A stretch of 64,000 bases of DNA from assembly GCA_948146395.1 (NCBI GenBank), contig OX411559.1:29418708-29482707 (forward strand), read 5' to 3'. This DNA comes from Fragum whitleyi (taxonomy: Eukaryota > Mollusca > Bivalvia > Cardiida > Cardiidae). Below the pieces are notes generated by a model. That model saw only the letters and a list, made by a program, of their open reading frames with translations, did not search any database and was not told where the DNA came from. Below, piece after piece: positions 11,586-22,558 of the stretch. The translations under genes were made by a program, and so were the position numbers. Numbering within the stretch: position 1 is the first letter of the stretch; each line of letters opens with the position of its first letter.

Positions 11586-12265
11586 AACAAGAGGTCAATG
11601 ATGGTTTAAATTGCTCACCTGAGTAAGTCAACTCGAACTTTTCAACCTGGTTTTTAACCCTTGTCATGCTGAACCCAGAATATTCCTGTTTTGACAGGAG
11701 ATATAGACAAAGATCAATTTTCTTCTTTCAGAGCTTTAAGCACTTTGATTTGAGTGTAATTTGGCCATGAGTTTTAATTCAGGATTACAAGAGCAATACC
11801 AGAGATTGTTTTGATGTACATAAAGGACGGTTTTGAAAGAGACAAGACTTTAATTTCCTCCTTTGAATTTCTTTTTTTCTTTTTTTTTTCAATTTTCGTG
11901 ACGTTTCGGCCTTCCTGTTACAATGCCAACCAGATTTTATATGGATGGAATTAAAAAATATATTGTAGAGCTTCACCCAAACAACATCTCTACCAAGTTG
12001 GAGGAAATGATTTTTGCAATTTTCAGCCATTCCTTTACCATGGAAACTAGAGGTTTTTGTGGCATTAAAGTTCTTTTCAAAACTTTGGTAGAACTACACC
12101 AAGGATCATCTCTACCAAGTTTCAGATTGATGGGCCCAGTGGTTTAGCAGAAATTGTTTAAAAGAATTGTTGACAGATGGACAGACTGACAGACCATGGA
12201 CAGATGGCGGACAGTGAGTCTTCACGATATGTCACCTTAAGCACTTTTTGCTCAGACAAGCTAAC
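11586..12265 (+). mobile_element. Diverged pearl-like element containing a piggyBac-like MITE end
   Basis: Starts AACAAGAGGTCAATGATGG then TTGCTCACCTGAG; ends TGTCACCTTAAGCACTTTTTGCTCAGACAAGC. TTAA followed by CCCTTGTCATGCTGAA at 11654-11673 is the terminal sequence of the MITE described at 31941 and 62131, so a MITE remnant sits inside. Confidence 0.6.
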
Positions 12266-12854
12266 AATATTTATGTCAAACAGTTCTTGTCAAACAGTTT
12301 CATTTATGGACGACTTGAATATCTTAAAAAAACAACCCTTTTATATGAGCTTAGTTGCAATATTCAGGTTGCCATGGATAATTTACTTTATGTTATATGA
12401 GCCTGTGAGTGAGATTTCCAACAATTTCAAAAATGCACAAGGCAGAACCCTTGACCAGCATCAGCACAGTCTGACCGAGTATTCAGTATGTGTTTAGTAC
12501 TAGGTCTCATAGTATCTGCAGACCATCAGGTTATATTTACAGTTTGTGGCTGTCTATACTTCTCAATGTTTGCACCTTACAAACATTTCAAATTATTGGA
12601 AATGTCACACATAGGCTCATATGTTCTGTCATTTATCAGATGAACAGCTGGGGGTTTACTTGTACTTAAGTTTCATTGCTGTGATTGGTGTTCCTACTCA
12701 TGGATTCGTGTCTTTTTTCAAATCAGCTTAACCAAAACCATACATCCAATCAAACATCTGGGATATAATGATGTGATGGTGTGAATGTAAGTTCAAAAGA
12801 AAAAGTATTTAAAGTTGATTCAATTCCAAAACTTCGTAACCACAGCTTGATTAA
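12266..12854. other. Intronic sequence, nothing recognised
   Basis: A plus-strand frame of 106 codons (12177-12497) overlaps the element end and shows no family features; treated as chance. Confidence 0.4.
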
Positions 12855-13112
12855 AGCTATAGTTATGAGTTTTTAAGTTTCATTGCGGCTGGAGCACCCA
12901 AGAATGAATTCCTGGTATTTCTCACACCAGTACTTTCACATCCTTTCTTAGTCTTCAGCTGCTATGCCACCTAGGTCTACAATTATCAACCCACACTAAC
13001 TGATTGGTGGGAGACTAATAGTTGGAATGAATACCTCCGTCACAGATCCAACCCACAACCTCTAGATTCACAGTCCCAAACACTACCAACTGGGCAATGA
13101 CAGAGGCTGTCA
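12855..13112 (-). repeat. tRNA-derived SINE, near full length
   Basis: Body GCGGCTGGAGCACCCAAGAA, CCTTTCTTAGTCTTCAGCTG, then a head on the minus strand (CACAGATCCAACCCACAACC; CACTACCAACTGGGCAATGA). Same family as 33379-33632. Confidence 0.75.
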
Positions 13113-13324
13113 TGTTATAACCAAAGCTGTGAAAAGAATCTTTATAAAAAAAAACATTCGATTAAAACTTTCTTTGTCCTTGTTCACTTTAACTCAAATT
13201 ATTTAAAAAAAGTTCCTTCTCATATTTGTATATTTGAAAGTCTTGTGAAGTCTTATACATTTTCTGGATAATAAGATATCAGGCTTTACATATGTTTACC
13301 ATTCTTTACAGTAGAAATATTGAA

Positions 13325-13430
13325 ATGTTATGACATTAGAACTGTATTATTTTTACACTAGTATCGGATTTGTTATTATACCAGTGCTTTATTTTTATAA
13401 CACAAATACTGGATTTGTTATTACACTAGT
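13325..13430. repeat. Tandem repeat reaching the exon 3 stop
   Basis: TGTTATGACATTAGAACTG, then ACTAGTATCGGATTTGTTATTA, ACAAATACTGGATTTGTTATTACACTAGTACTG: imperfect units of about 50 bases, the last running into the 3' end of exon 3. Might be a remnant of a finger-level duplication but I see no finger landmarks. Confidence 0.5.
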
Positions 13431-13679
13431 ACTGCATTTCAATGTTATGACATCCCTTCAGATGGGCTTTCAAATGATGTTTATTTGTAAATCCTTTATT
13501 ACAAATATTACACCAGAAGGGCCGTTCTCCCGTGTGTGTACGCAGGTGTCGCTCCAGATGAGATCGAGATTGGAATATTTTCTGACAAAATGGGCAGATA
13601 CGTAATGCCAGCTGTTTGTCACCAACTGCTACTTTCACACTAGGTGATGAGTCTTCTAAGCCTTTTTGTAACGTCTTAC
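13426..13679 (-). CDS. Two-finger C2H2 cassette exon 3
   Basis: Encodes 83 residues after a split codon (GT); acceptor AG at 13680-13681 after ACTTTGTTAT. The spacer is about 28 residues, including a polar KGLEDSSPS stretch. Finger 1 CPFC...HLRTH has helix SRSHLER; finger 2 CNIC...HLKGCH has helix NKHHLKA and an H-x4-H spacing instead of H-x3-H. Linker HTGERPF. Ends NIEMQY then TAG. No in-frame ATG precedes finger 1; initiation within the exon is unlikely and it must be spliced to upstream coding sequence. Closest to exons 1 and 2 in finger 1 (QSRSHL). Confidence 0.87.
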
Positions 13680-13699
13680 CTATAACAAAGTATATTAGA

Positions 13700-14145
13700 T
13701 AATTTACTTTATGTTACATATAAGAGACAATGGGATATTCTTTAATTAATGAAGATATGAAACTAAAAATCTAATCATACTGCATAAATACACAAAGCAC
13801 ATTCAGAAATCACTGAGATGTTTCAGATTCATACCCCAATGACCATAAAAATATACACAAAACTTAAAATTTAAATCATCAAGCTAAAACTATTATTTCA
13901 CTATCATAACACTGAATTATTTAAGGACTTCTTTGTGCACCAGTTTACAAAATAGTCGCGGGGTAAAAACTGCTTTCTTGGACGTATCAGAATGTACCAA
14001 ACTGGGTAGGTGATAATGAAAATTAGAACATTTACCATCGTATACACAAGAGGGTCATTATTGTCCTCATGAGGCTCAGACGAATAAAATTAAAATTATT
14101 CCTCCTTTGCATTTGACAAAGTAAATTTATTTTTTAAAACTACCA
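13700..14145. other. Intron upstream of exon 3, nothing recognised
   Basis: AT-rich, no repeat family identified. Confidence 0.4.
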
Positions 14146-14573
14146 AACAAGAGGGCTATGATGGTCCTATATCATTTGCCTAAGAATGCAAGTTTTTAAG
14201 TCTTTATCTATGGGGGATATATTCGGGATCAAACAACATACAGGTCCAGACTGATTAATGCCCAAGTATGAAAAACAACCAAAGGAAGTAACTAAGACAA
14301 GAGCACCGCCTACAAGTGCCTCGCTTGGCCATTGATTGCTGCATGAAAATTGAAGTTGAAAAAGGCCTAATTTGCACAAAATGCCTCGATAGTACAAGGT
14401 TGCTCTTTTGATTTTGAATATGTGTGCCAAGTTTCAAGTGAATGCCTTCGGTAGAACCAGAGATATCACAAGATGTCAAAGTTTTCGAACAAAGCCGACA
14501 ACAACAACAACCACACCAAAGCTACTAGTATATCAATACCTCAGATTTTCTCTCAAAAAAGCAGAGCTAAAAA
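14146..14573 (+). mobile_element. Pearl-like element (GCTCGGCT subfamily) behind an orphan 5' end
   Basis: At 14146 an AACAAGAGGGCTATGATGG 5' end appears without its own 3' end. At about 14296 a second element starts (GACAAGAGCACCGCCTACAAG, GCCTCGCTTGGCC) and ends GATTTTCTCTCAAAAAAGCAGAGCTAAAAATG. It is an internally reduced relative of 50466-51445 with only one core unit (GTGCCAAGTTTCAAGTGAATGCC). Confidence 0.65.
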
Positions 14574-15066
14574 TGAGCTAGGTAGAGTTACAGTTCTTGC
14601 AAATAGCATTCTGTAATCATAAGAAGAATTAAGTGCCAGTTTTAGGTCAATCGGACGTAAGGTGACAGAATTATGCTCCAGACAAAGACGGGAAGCCATC
14701 CGCCCACCAGACGCCAGCCGTCGATGACATAATACCCTGTCTTTTGACAGGGTATGATAATAAATAATAAACAAGTGATTTTTTGTAAAACATTTATGCC
14801 ACCCAAAAGAGCAGGTCAATTGTGCCTATTCTTTTTCAATCAACAAAGGGCAATAACTCATATGATGAGTAGAGTTTTGGTTCTTGTGCACTGCACAAAA
14901 AATTTATCCACCTAAGAATTTACATGGTTCTAACTTCTAGCTTTCAAACTTTTTGAGAAATTCTCCAGACAAAAAATGGTTGAGTGATGGATGACCTACA
15001 AAGAGCCCAACCGACAAGTGCAAAGCAATCCTCTTCTTTCAAGGGGGGCATAATACTGATAATAAA
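14574..15066. repeat. Fragments of two further pearl-like elements
   Basis: A 3' end hairpin ATAATACCCTGTC-TTTT-GACAGGGTATGATAATAA lies near 14730-14765. AACAAAGGGCAATAACTCA at 14840 and TTCTTGTGCACTGCAC match one 156-bp core unit of 2632-3747; an AAGGGGGGCATAATA end is near 15040-15053. Confidence 0.55.
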
Positions 15067-15299
15067 GATAATAATAATAATACTTATAGTGATATCTTTA
15101 TCTAAAGTAGGGATAGTCTTTTTGATTTCCTTTAATTGCCTCAACACATAGCAAATATGTTGATATATATGTATATTCATTAAAATGTAAGCCATGAGCT
15201 GAGGCAATTGAACTTTACACTTTTTAAAATAATTGAAAGAGAACAGACATTCAACCCTTACAATTGCAATCTTTAACATCTAAGATAATAATCCATAAT

Positions 15300-15700
15300 T
15301 AATGCCCTGGTAGGGTGGAGCCTAATTAACGATTCCTTGCATTTAAGGTTAAGGTAAATCAGACTATTTTAATATAAGCTCACTTTGATAGGTAATGGAC
15401 TTTGTAACAAGAAACATGAAATTGTCGTAGGGTAACAAAACTCTCGTAACTTCACTTTAGACAAGCTGAAGTACGAGGTTTTGGTAACCCGTGGATAAAT
15501 GTATTGAATTTGCTAAGCATGTTCACCCTATATATTTCAGGATACAGTTATTTACATGCATTTAACGATAAGTGTTGATTAGCTTTTGAATGGAACCAAA
15601 ATATTGAAAAATAAGCTTACCAAATTATGTCACGGTTAAGCTATGCCCTGTCAGGTCATATATAACGCAGAATACCATTAAATTAATTGGCTATAAGACC
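15300..15700. repeat. Interspersed repeat shared with 20180-20760
   Basis: Shared landmarks include TTAAGGTTAAGGTAAATCAG, then a central ACAGTTA.TT.CA stretch, then GCCCTG.CAGGT.A followed by AACGCAGAATACC. The second copy carries a tRNA-like insertion. Class unknown. Confidence 0.5.
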
Positions 15701-15736
15701 ATAAAGGTTCTAGTTTACTTTCTTGCATTATTACGG

Positions 15737-15850
15737 TGCAAACTGTTTGCCAATTTTACCCAGCTTTGCACCAGCAATTTCATGAAAAACTGGGTAAAGC
15801 TGGCAAACTGTTTGCAGTGTTTTGTCATCCTGAACACAGAGCTGGCCTAA
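15737..15850. repeat. Small inverted-repeat element
   Basis: GGTGCAAACTGTTTGCCA and TGGCAAACTGTTTGCA are inverted around a centre with a second pair (TACCCAGCTTTGC / AAAACTGGGTAAAGC); followed by TTTTGTCATCCTGAA. A related copy at 17508-17640 shares GCAAACTGTTTGC and TTTTGTCATCCTGAA. Confidence 0.5.
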
Positions 15851-16018
15851 ATTCTACCAAATAGTTACTTAATAATAGCAACACAAATTGCATTTTATAG
15901 ACACACATTGGAATAGTCTCGTCAAAGCGATTCCAAAAAAGTACCAACAACATGGCTTTTTATAGAGAATTAAAGATTTTAAACAGGCTTCACCCCTCTC
16001 ATCTAGTCATCTCATTTA

Positions 16019-16196
16019 CAGTCAAACCTGTCTTAGTGGCCACCTGTATTCAGCAAGCAACCTGTCTTAAGCAAGCGACCACAGAGTTCCCAAATGAACA
16101 AATTACACTAAAATTGACCTGTATTAAGCAAGCACCTGTCATAAGCAAGCACTTTTTGAATGTCCCTTGGGTGCTTGCTTAAGACAGGTTTGACTG
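16019..16196. mobile_element. TA-flanked MITE with CAGTCAAACCTGTCTTA ends
   Basis: Left end CAGTCAAACCTGTCTTA and right end TTAAGACAGGTTTGACTG are inverted repeats flanked by TA on both sides, as in Tc1/mariner-type insertion. The interior is made of repeated AAGCAAGC.ACCTGT words. Close copy at 29351-29526, diverged longer copy at 49801-50132. Confidence 0.72.
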
Positions 16197-16663
16197 TATT
16201 TTCAATACCATTCAACACAAGCTTGCACAAAGTAATTTTTATGCCATAAATAAGAAGACATATCAAAGTAGGCAAATCTTTTTTATACTCCTTCAAAAAT
16301 ATATACATACAAGACTGCTTAAAGCAGTTTATTACAAAAGCTTCAGTAACTATTATGTATAAAAACACAACAAAAATTCTCAAAAGTGACTTTTCTTTGG
16401 TGTTATTTCAATTGATGGATTTGCCAGCCCCACCCTTTGATCTCCATCCAAACACACCCCTCAATTATTCAAAAGTATTTTTCTGCAAAATATATATAGT
16501 ATTTGCGATGAAAGAAAGAGCAAATTGTTGAAGTGCGACTTACACTTACTACAATGTAGAGGTTGCCCATCCATCGAAATGACAGAAAATAAGTGGTCAA
16601 GGGTCATTTTGGTCTATACAATGTATAGACAAAATTTACCTTTTATCACTCACTCAAACATGT

Positions 16664-16727
16664 GCATCTATAATGTCATTTGAGGGAAGAGCTTTGATTG
16701 AAGGCAGCCCACAATATACAGGAGCCA
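16664..16727 (-). pseudogene. Decayed finger-2 copy downstream of exon 4
   Basis: GAGGGAAGAGCTTTGATTGAAG at about 16682 repeats AAGGGAGGAGCTTTGATTGA within exon 4 (about 16827), with further matches on both sides (ATAATGTCATTTGAGGG, GCCCACAATATACAGG). Offset about 145 bases. No open frame across it. Confidence 0.65.
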
Positions 16728-16790
16728 AGTCGAATTAAAATTAAAATGGTTTTCAGGCAGGTGTTTTAATGGAAGCTGTATTTACACAAA

Positions 16791-17032
16791 CTAGCTTGGT
16801 TTATAATGCACAAGATAATGTTGTTTAAGGGAGGAGCTTTGATTGAAGCCCCGCCCACATTCTGTACAAATATAGGGCTTCTCCCCAGTATGTGTTCTGA
16901 TGTGTCTTTTTAATCCAGTACGAGAAGAAAATGATTTCTCACAGAAATCACACTGATGAAATTTTGCAGTACAACCATCAATGTGCATTTCTACCACTGG
17001 TTCTTTCTGTCTGCTTCTAAATTCTGTCAGGT
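16791..17032 (-). CDS. Two-finger C2H2 cassette exon 4
   Basis: Encodes 79 residues after a split codon (AC; Asp if the donor gives G). Acceptor AG at 17033-17034 behind GATTTTATTTGTTTC. A basic, Glu-rich spacer (EFRSRQKEP) precedes finger 1 CDFC...HIRTH, helix SRTGLKR, and finger 2 CTEC...HYLVH, helix QSSSLKQ. The linker HTGEKPY is the textbook form, and this is the most canonical cassette of the set. Ends YKPS then TAG. It lacks the Trp in helix position 2 seen in exons 5, 7, 9, 11, 12 and 13. A decayed copy of its second finger lies downstream at 16664-16727. Confidence 0.88.
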
Positions 17033-17099
17033 CTGAAACAAATAAAATCAGTTAGTTGATACCGCTTAGCCATGTTATGAAATCTAATGCAATATTTAA

Positions 17100-18270
17100 A
17101 ACAACATAAATAGTTTAAATCAATAATAATTTAATGTTATTTTTCTGTGGGGCAATAGGGCAGGAAACTAGGAAGGGTTTTACATTGAAATTGTTCAAGA
17201 TTGGTGGTTTACTTGACAAAAGAATAAATTTTGTGCAGTATTATCACCCGTTTTCATATGTTTCTTATAAAGAAAATGTGTATTGTTTTAGTTTTAAACA
17301 AACTAAACTCTTTGAGGCAAGATAAGAGATAGATCTAGAGCTTATTTTGAACCATTGCCAAAAAATAAAGACGAGTGGAGTTATGGTCTTCTATCCTTCA
17401 CATCTGTCTCCTTGACTTCTACTAGGTTAAATGCAATAAAATAAGACTTGCAGAGGTCCATCAAATATTTTGTACCATAACCCATGCCACGTGGAAGCTG
17501 CATTGAGTTTGGGGTGACAAATTGTGCAAACTGTTTGCTTATTATACACTGCTTTGCGCATTCATTTGAGAGAAAAGCAGGGGATAATTTGCAAACACTT
17601 TGCACCATTTTGTCATCCTGAAAGCAGTGCATGTTAAATAAAAGGGATGCACCAAGGTAGAGCAAAAATATGATCAAATAGAAATATTCCCATTGATGCG
17701 TCAAATATCAAGGTTGTCGGTCTTCTATTTTCAGAATTTCTTTCAGAGTTCCGCCTTTGTTTTCTTATGCAAATATGTGGAATTTCAATGACAAAGCAAA
17801 AATATTACCCTAGAGACATGATTCCATCAAATTATCTGCCACAAAAAGGTGTTAGAATTACTATGACAAGACTTGGACTATTACGACAATTAATGATAAC
17901 AAGCAAGATGTCCTAAACACCAATGCACCAATGCTATTTTTCACAGGGTATAACGTGCCACGCCGACACCAGAAGGTTCGTGGACACCTGATCGATTTTT
18001 TCGATACGGAACTAACGGTGGAGCAACTTTTTGACTGATTTATAAACCAAAAAAATCATTTTCATTTCAATTTTTAGTATCACTATCGAGATGAATGGTT
18101 CTTCTTTTAGGAAATAAAAGTAGAGGGTAAAAACTAAGCCAAATGAGCGAGTTCTAGCCCTAGGAGTGAGTGACTTTGCTTGTTTTTTAGGTTTGTCATT
18201 AATTTTTTGTCAAACAACCTGACTATTCTTAATTGCTTGTGATTGTATAATAGCATTTATATGTCCTCTA
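17100..18270. other. Intronic sequence with small repeats
   Basis: Holds the small inverted-repeat element at about 17508-17640 (see 15737). A 107-codon minus-strand frame over it (17381-17704) has no recognisable domain. Otherwise nothing identified. Confidence 0.4.
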
Positions 18271-18274
18271 CACG

Positions 18275-18506
18275 CATACCAAATTTCTTGGTGAAAGATC
18301 CACATAAAGCGAAGATATTCATACTTTTATTGGCCTGGGTAGCGGAAAATATGATAACTAGACACCCCCTATCACAAATTCTGGTGTCGATTTCCAATCG
18401 AAAAAAATTCAGGGGGTGTCTAGTTATCATATTTTCCGCTACCCAGGCCAATAAAAGTAGGAATATCTTCGCTTTATGTGGATCTTTTGCAGAGAAATTT
18501 GGAATG
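18275..18506. repeat. Large near-perfect palindrome (arms about 96 bp, 40-bp spacer)
   Basis: Left arm about 18275-18370, right arm about 18411-18506. The inner 80 bases are almost identical in inverted orientation (GATCCACATAAAGCGAAGAT, TTATTGGCCTGGGTAGCGG, CTAGACACCCCCT). The outer 15 bases are diverged. It reads as open frames on both strands only because of symmetry. Probably a foldback MITE or a recent inverted duplication. Confidence 0.85.
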
Positions 18507-18597
18507 TGTTTTTCAGAAAGAGTAATTTGATACATTGCAGAAATCAACAGAAAATTTTAACTCAATTCTGTAATCAATAGTTAAACTAAATAAAATG

Positions 18598-19586
18598 CTG
18601 AACTAGAAAGACATGAATGGCTTGAGTCGCTCCTAAGGCTTGAAATAATTGTAATAGCTAATCAAAGTTTTGACTAGATTTTTAGATATTTTGGGTTTTA
18701 TTGATGTTGAAAATGATTTTCAAAGTTTCCACTAAATAACATATAGAGAAATGACCTCCACCCTTAAAAGACATATTTTTCATCTAATCATTTAATTTTT
18801 GGCTGCATGATGATGGGTCACCCAAGGATCATACCAATGAAGTTTGATTGATATCCATCTGTTACATTCTGAGAAAATGACTTTCAATGTTTCCAATATA
18901 AAACATTTTGAGAAATGACATCTACCAATAAAAAACATATTTTTCATCCAATCTCAATATTTTTTGGTGGACTGATAAAGGATCATTCTGGTGAAATTTG
19001 GGTTATATCCATCAAATATATTCTGAGAAAACGATTGCCAAAGTTTCCACTATATAACTTATAGAGAAATGACCTATGCCCAGAAAATACATATTTTTCA
19101 TCTGATCACAATAATTTTTGGTAGACTGATAAAGGGTCACTCAAGGATCATTCAAGTGATACCCATCGATTAAATTCTGAGAAAACGTTTTTGAAAGTAT
19201 CCATTATACAACATTTAGAAAAACAGCCTCTGCCCAAAATACATATTTTCATCCGATCACAATAATTTTTGGTAGACTGATAAAGAGTCACTCAAGTATC
19301 ATTCATGTAAAATTTAATTGGTATCCATCAATTAGAATCTGAGAAAACTCACTTTTTACCAAATTTGGAAATTAGCCACGCCCATTAAATCCATTTTTTT
19401 CATTGGATCAATCTGTCTTGAACAACTTTGAAAGAGGGTCACCCAAGGATGATTCCTGTGAAGTTTGGCTGGAATTCATCCAGTACTTTCTGAGAAAATT
19501 TTTAAAGAAAAAGTTTACGAATGGACGCACGACAGACACAAGGCCATGACAATAGCCCCAGTGGCCTTCGGCCAGAGGAGCTAATA
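18598..19586 (+). mobile_element. Pearl-like element, GCTCC/GGAGC subfamily
   Basis: Starts AACTAGAAAGACATGAATGG, TGAGTCGCTCC; ends CCCCAGTGGCCTTCGGCCAGAGGAGCTAA. Core units share CATATTTTTCATC.GATCACAAT and TTTTTGGTAGACTGATAAAG at about 150-base spacing. It seems to sit inside the MITE ending at 19798, since TGCTGAA precedes it and the MITE 3' half follows. Relatives at 23228, 52096 and 57112. Confidence 0.78.
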
Positions 19587-19587
19587 A

Positions 19588-19798
19588 AATTGCATTAAAA
19601 TCAAAGTGCTCAAAGCACAGGATGCACTATTTTATTTGATTTGGTATTCATTTTGAAAGTTGAATTTTTAAGCTTTCCTGGTTTCAAAAAAGGAATAACA
19701 GGTGGTAAAGACAAAGATCCGACTGAACATTGTGCAGGCTGATGTTTGTGTATAGCACCTGCCAAGGTAGAAATATTCTTGGTTCTGCATGACAAGAG
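19588..19798. mobile_element. 3' part of a piggyBac-like TTAA MITE
   Basis: AATCAAAGTGCTCAAAGCAC and GGCTGATGTTTGTGTATAGC match the copies at 31941 and 62131; it ends GGTTCTGCATGACAAGAGTTAA. The 5' part is separated by the pearl element at 18598-19586. Confidence 0.6.
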
Positions 19799-19961
19799 TT
19801 AAGTTTAAATGTTTCAGATATATAACCTTGACTCATAAACTTTGAAATAAGTACTTGTCACAATTGATATACATGTGAAATTTAAAGACTAAATACCTAA
19901 CCAATCATAGGTTAAGGCTAATATTAAAGTTGGTTGGTGTATGTGGTAGTGTCTTTTTTTT

Positions 19962-19987
19962 GGGGGGGGGGAGGGGGGGGGGGGGGG
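19962..19987 (+). repeat. Poly-G tract
   Basis: Ten or more G, an A, then about fifteen G, preceded by a T run. Could form a quadruplex; could also be a difficult region for sequencing, so its length is uncertain. Confidence 0.85.
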
Positions 19988-20179
19988 AGTGTCATCAGCA
20001 ATATGACCTGGCCTTTTGACGCAGGAGAATGAAAAATTGTCATCTTCAATGGATACAAATTTCTGATGTGCTAGTTTTCTTTATTGATATCTTGTAATGC
20101 TTATACAAAGGTAAATGTTATTGGCAACACAATTAATTGTTTTTCATTTCCTTCGCAAAGTTATAATCAATAATAATTG

Positions 20180-20760
20180 TGAAGGGCGAATCCTTAGTAT
20201 TGTGTCGTTGCACTTAAGGTTAAGGTAAATCAGCTTTTATTCATAATTCCTCACTGTTTTAGATTGTTGAAAAAATTATACAACTTGATACCTAAAATAA
20301 TTGGTTCTGCTTGTTATGAGGACTTGTTCACCAAAGGATGAATTGTTTTCTTTCTCTCTTAACATGCTTTTCCTTTTAGTTCTGTGATACAGTTACTTGC
20401 ACAAATTAATGATACTTAGAGGTGTCCATGGTCTAGTGGTAGAGTGTTGGCCTCTTGGCAAAAAGATCCTGAGGTCAATTCCTGGGAGCAGCAATCAATC
20501 TTTCATTGGCGAACACATTTAGTGCAAGTATTGGTGGATTTAAGAGGAAGTAGAATCATGGATTAATCTAAGTTGTAAGAACTTGTTTTCCAATCAATGT
20601 AAAATAACTAGTAATTACACCAATAATAATTGCCTACCTACTTTTATGGAAGAACTCAATATAATTATTGAGAAGATAACTTAATGCTGTAAGTAATGGA
20701 AAAGCAATGCCCTGCCAGGTAACCATAATGCAGAATACCAAGATACACTTAAAGACCAAA
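20180..20760. repeat. Interspersed repeat with a tRNA-like insertion
   Basis: Second copy of the repeat at 15300-15700. At 20421-20493 it holds a tRNA-like segment: TCCATGGTCTAGTGGTAGAG (A box-like) and GAGGTCAATTCCTGGGAG (B box-like). I read this as a SINE head, not a tRNA gene, because the acceptor arms do not pair. Confidence 0.5.
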
Positions 20761-20859
20761 CAGACAAATCATATGTCCTTTAACATGATTATAGAAACAT
20801 GTATACATATTTGAATCTGCTGACGTTAGGTCCAAAAATTGGACACTTTCAACAATTTT

Positions 20860-21062
20860 TCAGTCATGTCATGGAGGCTTGAGCATCTAACAATGGAATA
20901 CTAGCATATTTACTCCAGTACAACAATAACTATCTTTCCTAGCCCCCAGCTGTTATCCTAAGCAGCTTTGCGAATTTTGGCCTATTTAGGGGAGACAAAT
21001 GTTGAAAAGAATATATGTGCAGCCGCCATGTTTGATATGGTAATTAAGTTGGCTGAGGTCAT
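20860..21062 (-). repeat. tRNA-derived SINE, diverged
   Basis: GGAGGCTTGAGCATCTAACA, then TTCCTAGCCCCCAGCTGTTA and GGGGAGACAAATGTTGAAAAG: SINE body on the minus strand with a degraded head. Confidence 0.6.
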
Positions 21063-21920
21063 ATTGTTATCCAAGCAATCTAGATAGTTCAGCAGTTCTA
21101 TGGAATAGACCTTGGGAAAAATAAGAGTGTAGCCATGAAAGCATGTCTTTGGCATGTGGGCTTATATGACATCATAAACATTATTGAAGATGATGTTGTG
21201 AGAAACAAAATTTAAGCAAGTTTAAAACACAGCATTTTATAGTTTGAAAACTAAACACAGTGTTTTACTCCCTTTTTTTTTTTTTATAATAATATATGCC
21301 AAAAAGATCTCCATAAACAATCGGAAAGCATTAAAGGAATTTTTTTTCTTCAAACACATTGACTGAAGTTCCACCAGAAGCCAAATAACCTATAAAATGA
21401 CCAAAAATTACTACACTTAAGTCAAGGTTTTTTTTCCTCCAGTTTTTGTTAAAGTCCAAGCATTGTTCCAAATGATTATACTGGGAGTACATAAATACTT
21501 CTGTAGATAATTACATGCTGCATTGTGACAAAACTGTATCAATTTTGCTAAATAATGCCTCATCTACAAAAATGTTTGTATAGCTGGAAGAAAAGAACAT
21601 TTAGTAGTCTGCGACGCTGTGTATACCACACGAAACATGCCTCAATAAACCACAAATTGCTGAAAACCACGTTAAGGATGCAAATGTCCCACTTGCATAT
21701 ATGCACATTTTTCGAAAAATGTTTTCATGTTTATCAGCATTATCTGTTGAAATAAGCAGTCTAAATTCACATACATTAAAAGATCAGCTAAAATATTGAA
21801 GAAAACCTCATTCTTTTACCCAACACTAAAACTGTAGATTTCTGTAGACAAATATTCATATAATGAATAAAATGTGTATGTTGATAGTCACATTTCTTAA
21901 CATCACTTTAGTTTATGCCA
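21063..21920. other. Intronic sequence, no gene supported
   Basis: AT-rich. A 66-codon plus-strand frame at 21555-21755 has scattered Cys and His but not finger spacing on either strand; rejected. Confidence 0.4.
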
Positions 21921-21924
21921 TCAT

Positions 21925-22160
21925 TGTTTGCCCTTTGCTGTTTAATCCCTGCTTTTTAGGTGCCTATGATTTTAAGGTTGAGAAAACATTGTGAAAAAAG
22001 AAGAAATTGCTTCTGACAAGCAATTTCTTCTTTTTCCACACTATTTTCTACCCTACTGAATGGTTATTTTTCAAATTAAATCCACTTTAAATTTTCGTCT
22101 GCTAAACCTTTGAATTTGGACAGGTCCAAAATTTTGTAAAACAGGAAAGGGTAAAATTTT
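21925..22160. repeat. 240-bp repeat with hairpin, copy 1
   Basis: Almost identical to 58510-58745. The centre is a hairpin AAGAAGAAATTGCTT-CTGAC-AAGCAATTTCTTCTT; the flanks (CCTTTGCTGTTTAATCCC, TTGGACAGGTCCAAAATTTT) also match. A short form of the same hairpin is at 38573-38612 and 45743-45780. Confidence 0.75.
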
Positions 22161-22198
22161 CATAAACAAGTCCTAGAAAACTACATAATGTCATCTCT

Positions 22199-22305
22199 GG
22201 GTGCATGAACAATCATGTATTTCTTCTGTGAATCATAGCATAGACATCTTAGGTGCATGAACGCTGATGTATTTCTTCTGTTTCTTCATAGCATAGACAT
22301 CACCA
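22199..22305 (-). pseudogene. Possible decayed finger-2 copies downstream of exon 5
   Basis: Two tandem units of about 60 bases (GTGCATGAAC..TGATGTATTTCTTCTG; CATAGCATAGACATC). The second resembles the finger-2 stretch of exon 5 (CTTCTGTTTGAATGCG..., CACAGACATTAC). Weaker than the cases at exons 4, 6 and 7. Confidence 0.4.
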
Positions 22306-22558
22306 GTGATGAATAAAAATTTCTTGGTGCAACTCTTACCAACTTTGAAACAAGGAGTTAATGAACGTTCAAATAAACATTATATAAAATAATGTGGAAA
22401 TTCTCATTCCATGCTTATTTAAACTTGAATTATTTCACTGCCTGAGCATTAAAAAGAAGTTTAAATGTGTGATTTTAGTTCAAAGTAACAATGTGTGTAC
22501 TATGAAAGTCCTTGCAGTGACCATTTTGTTTAGAGGTCCTTTAACATACACATTTTCA

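Noticed and set aside
18243..18547. Two 95-codon frames on opposite strands with near-identical protein
   Set aside because: The likeness is caused by the palindrome; the same DNA is read from both ends.
20421..20493. tRNA-like gene on the plus strand
   Set aside because: A and B box-like words are present but the acceptor ends do not pair; embedded in an interspersed repeat.
21555..21755. Possible hidden zinc-finger exon with scattered Cys and His
   Set aside because: Spacing does not fit C-x2-C-x12-H-x3-H on either strand.
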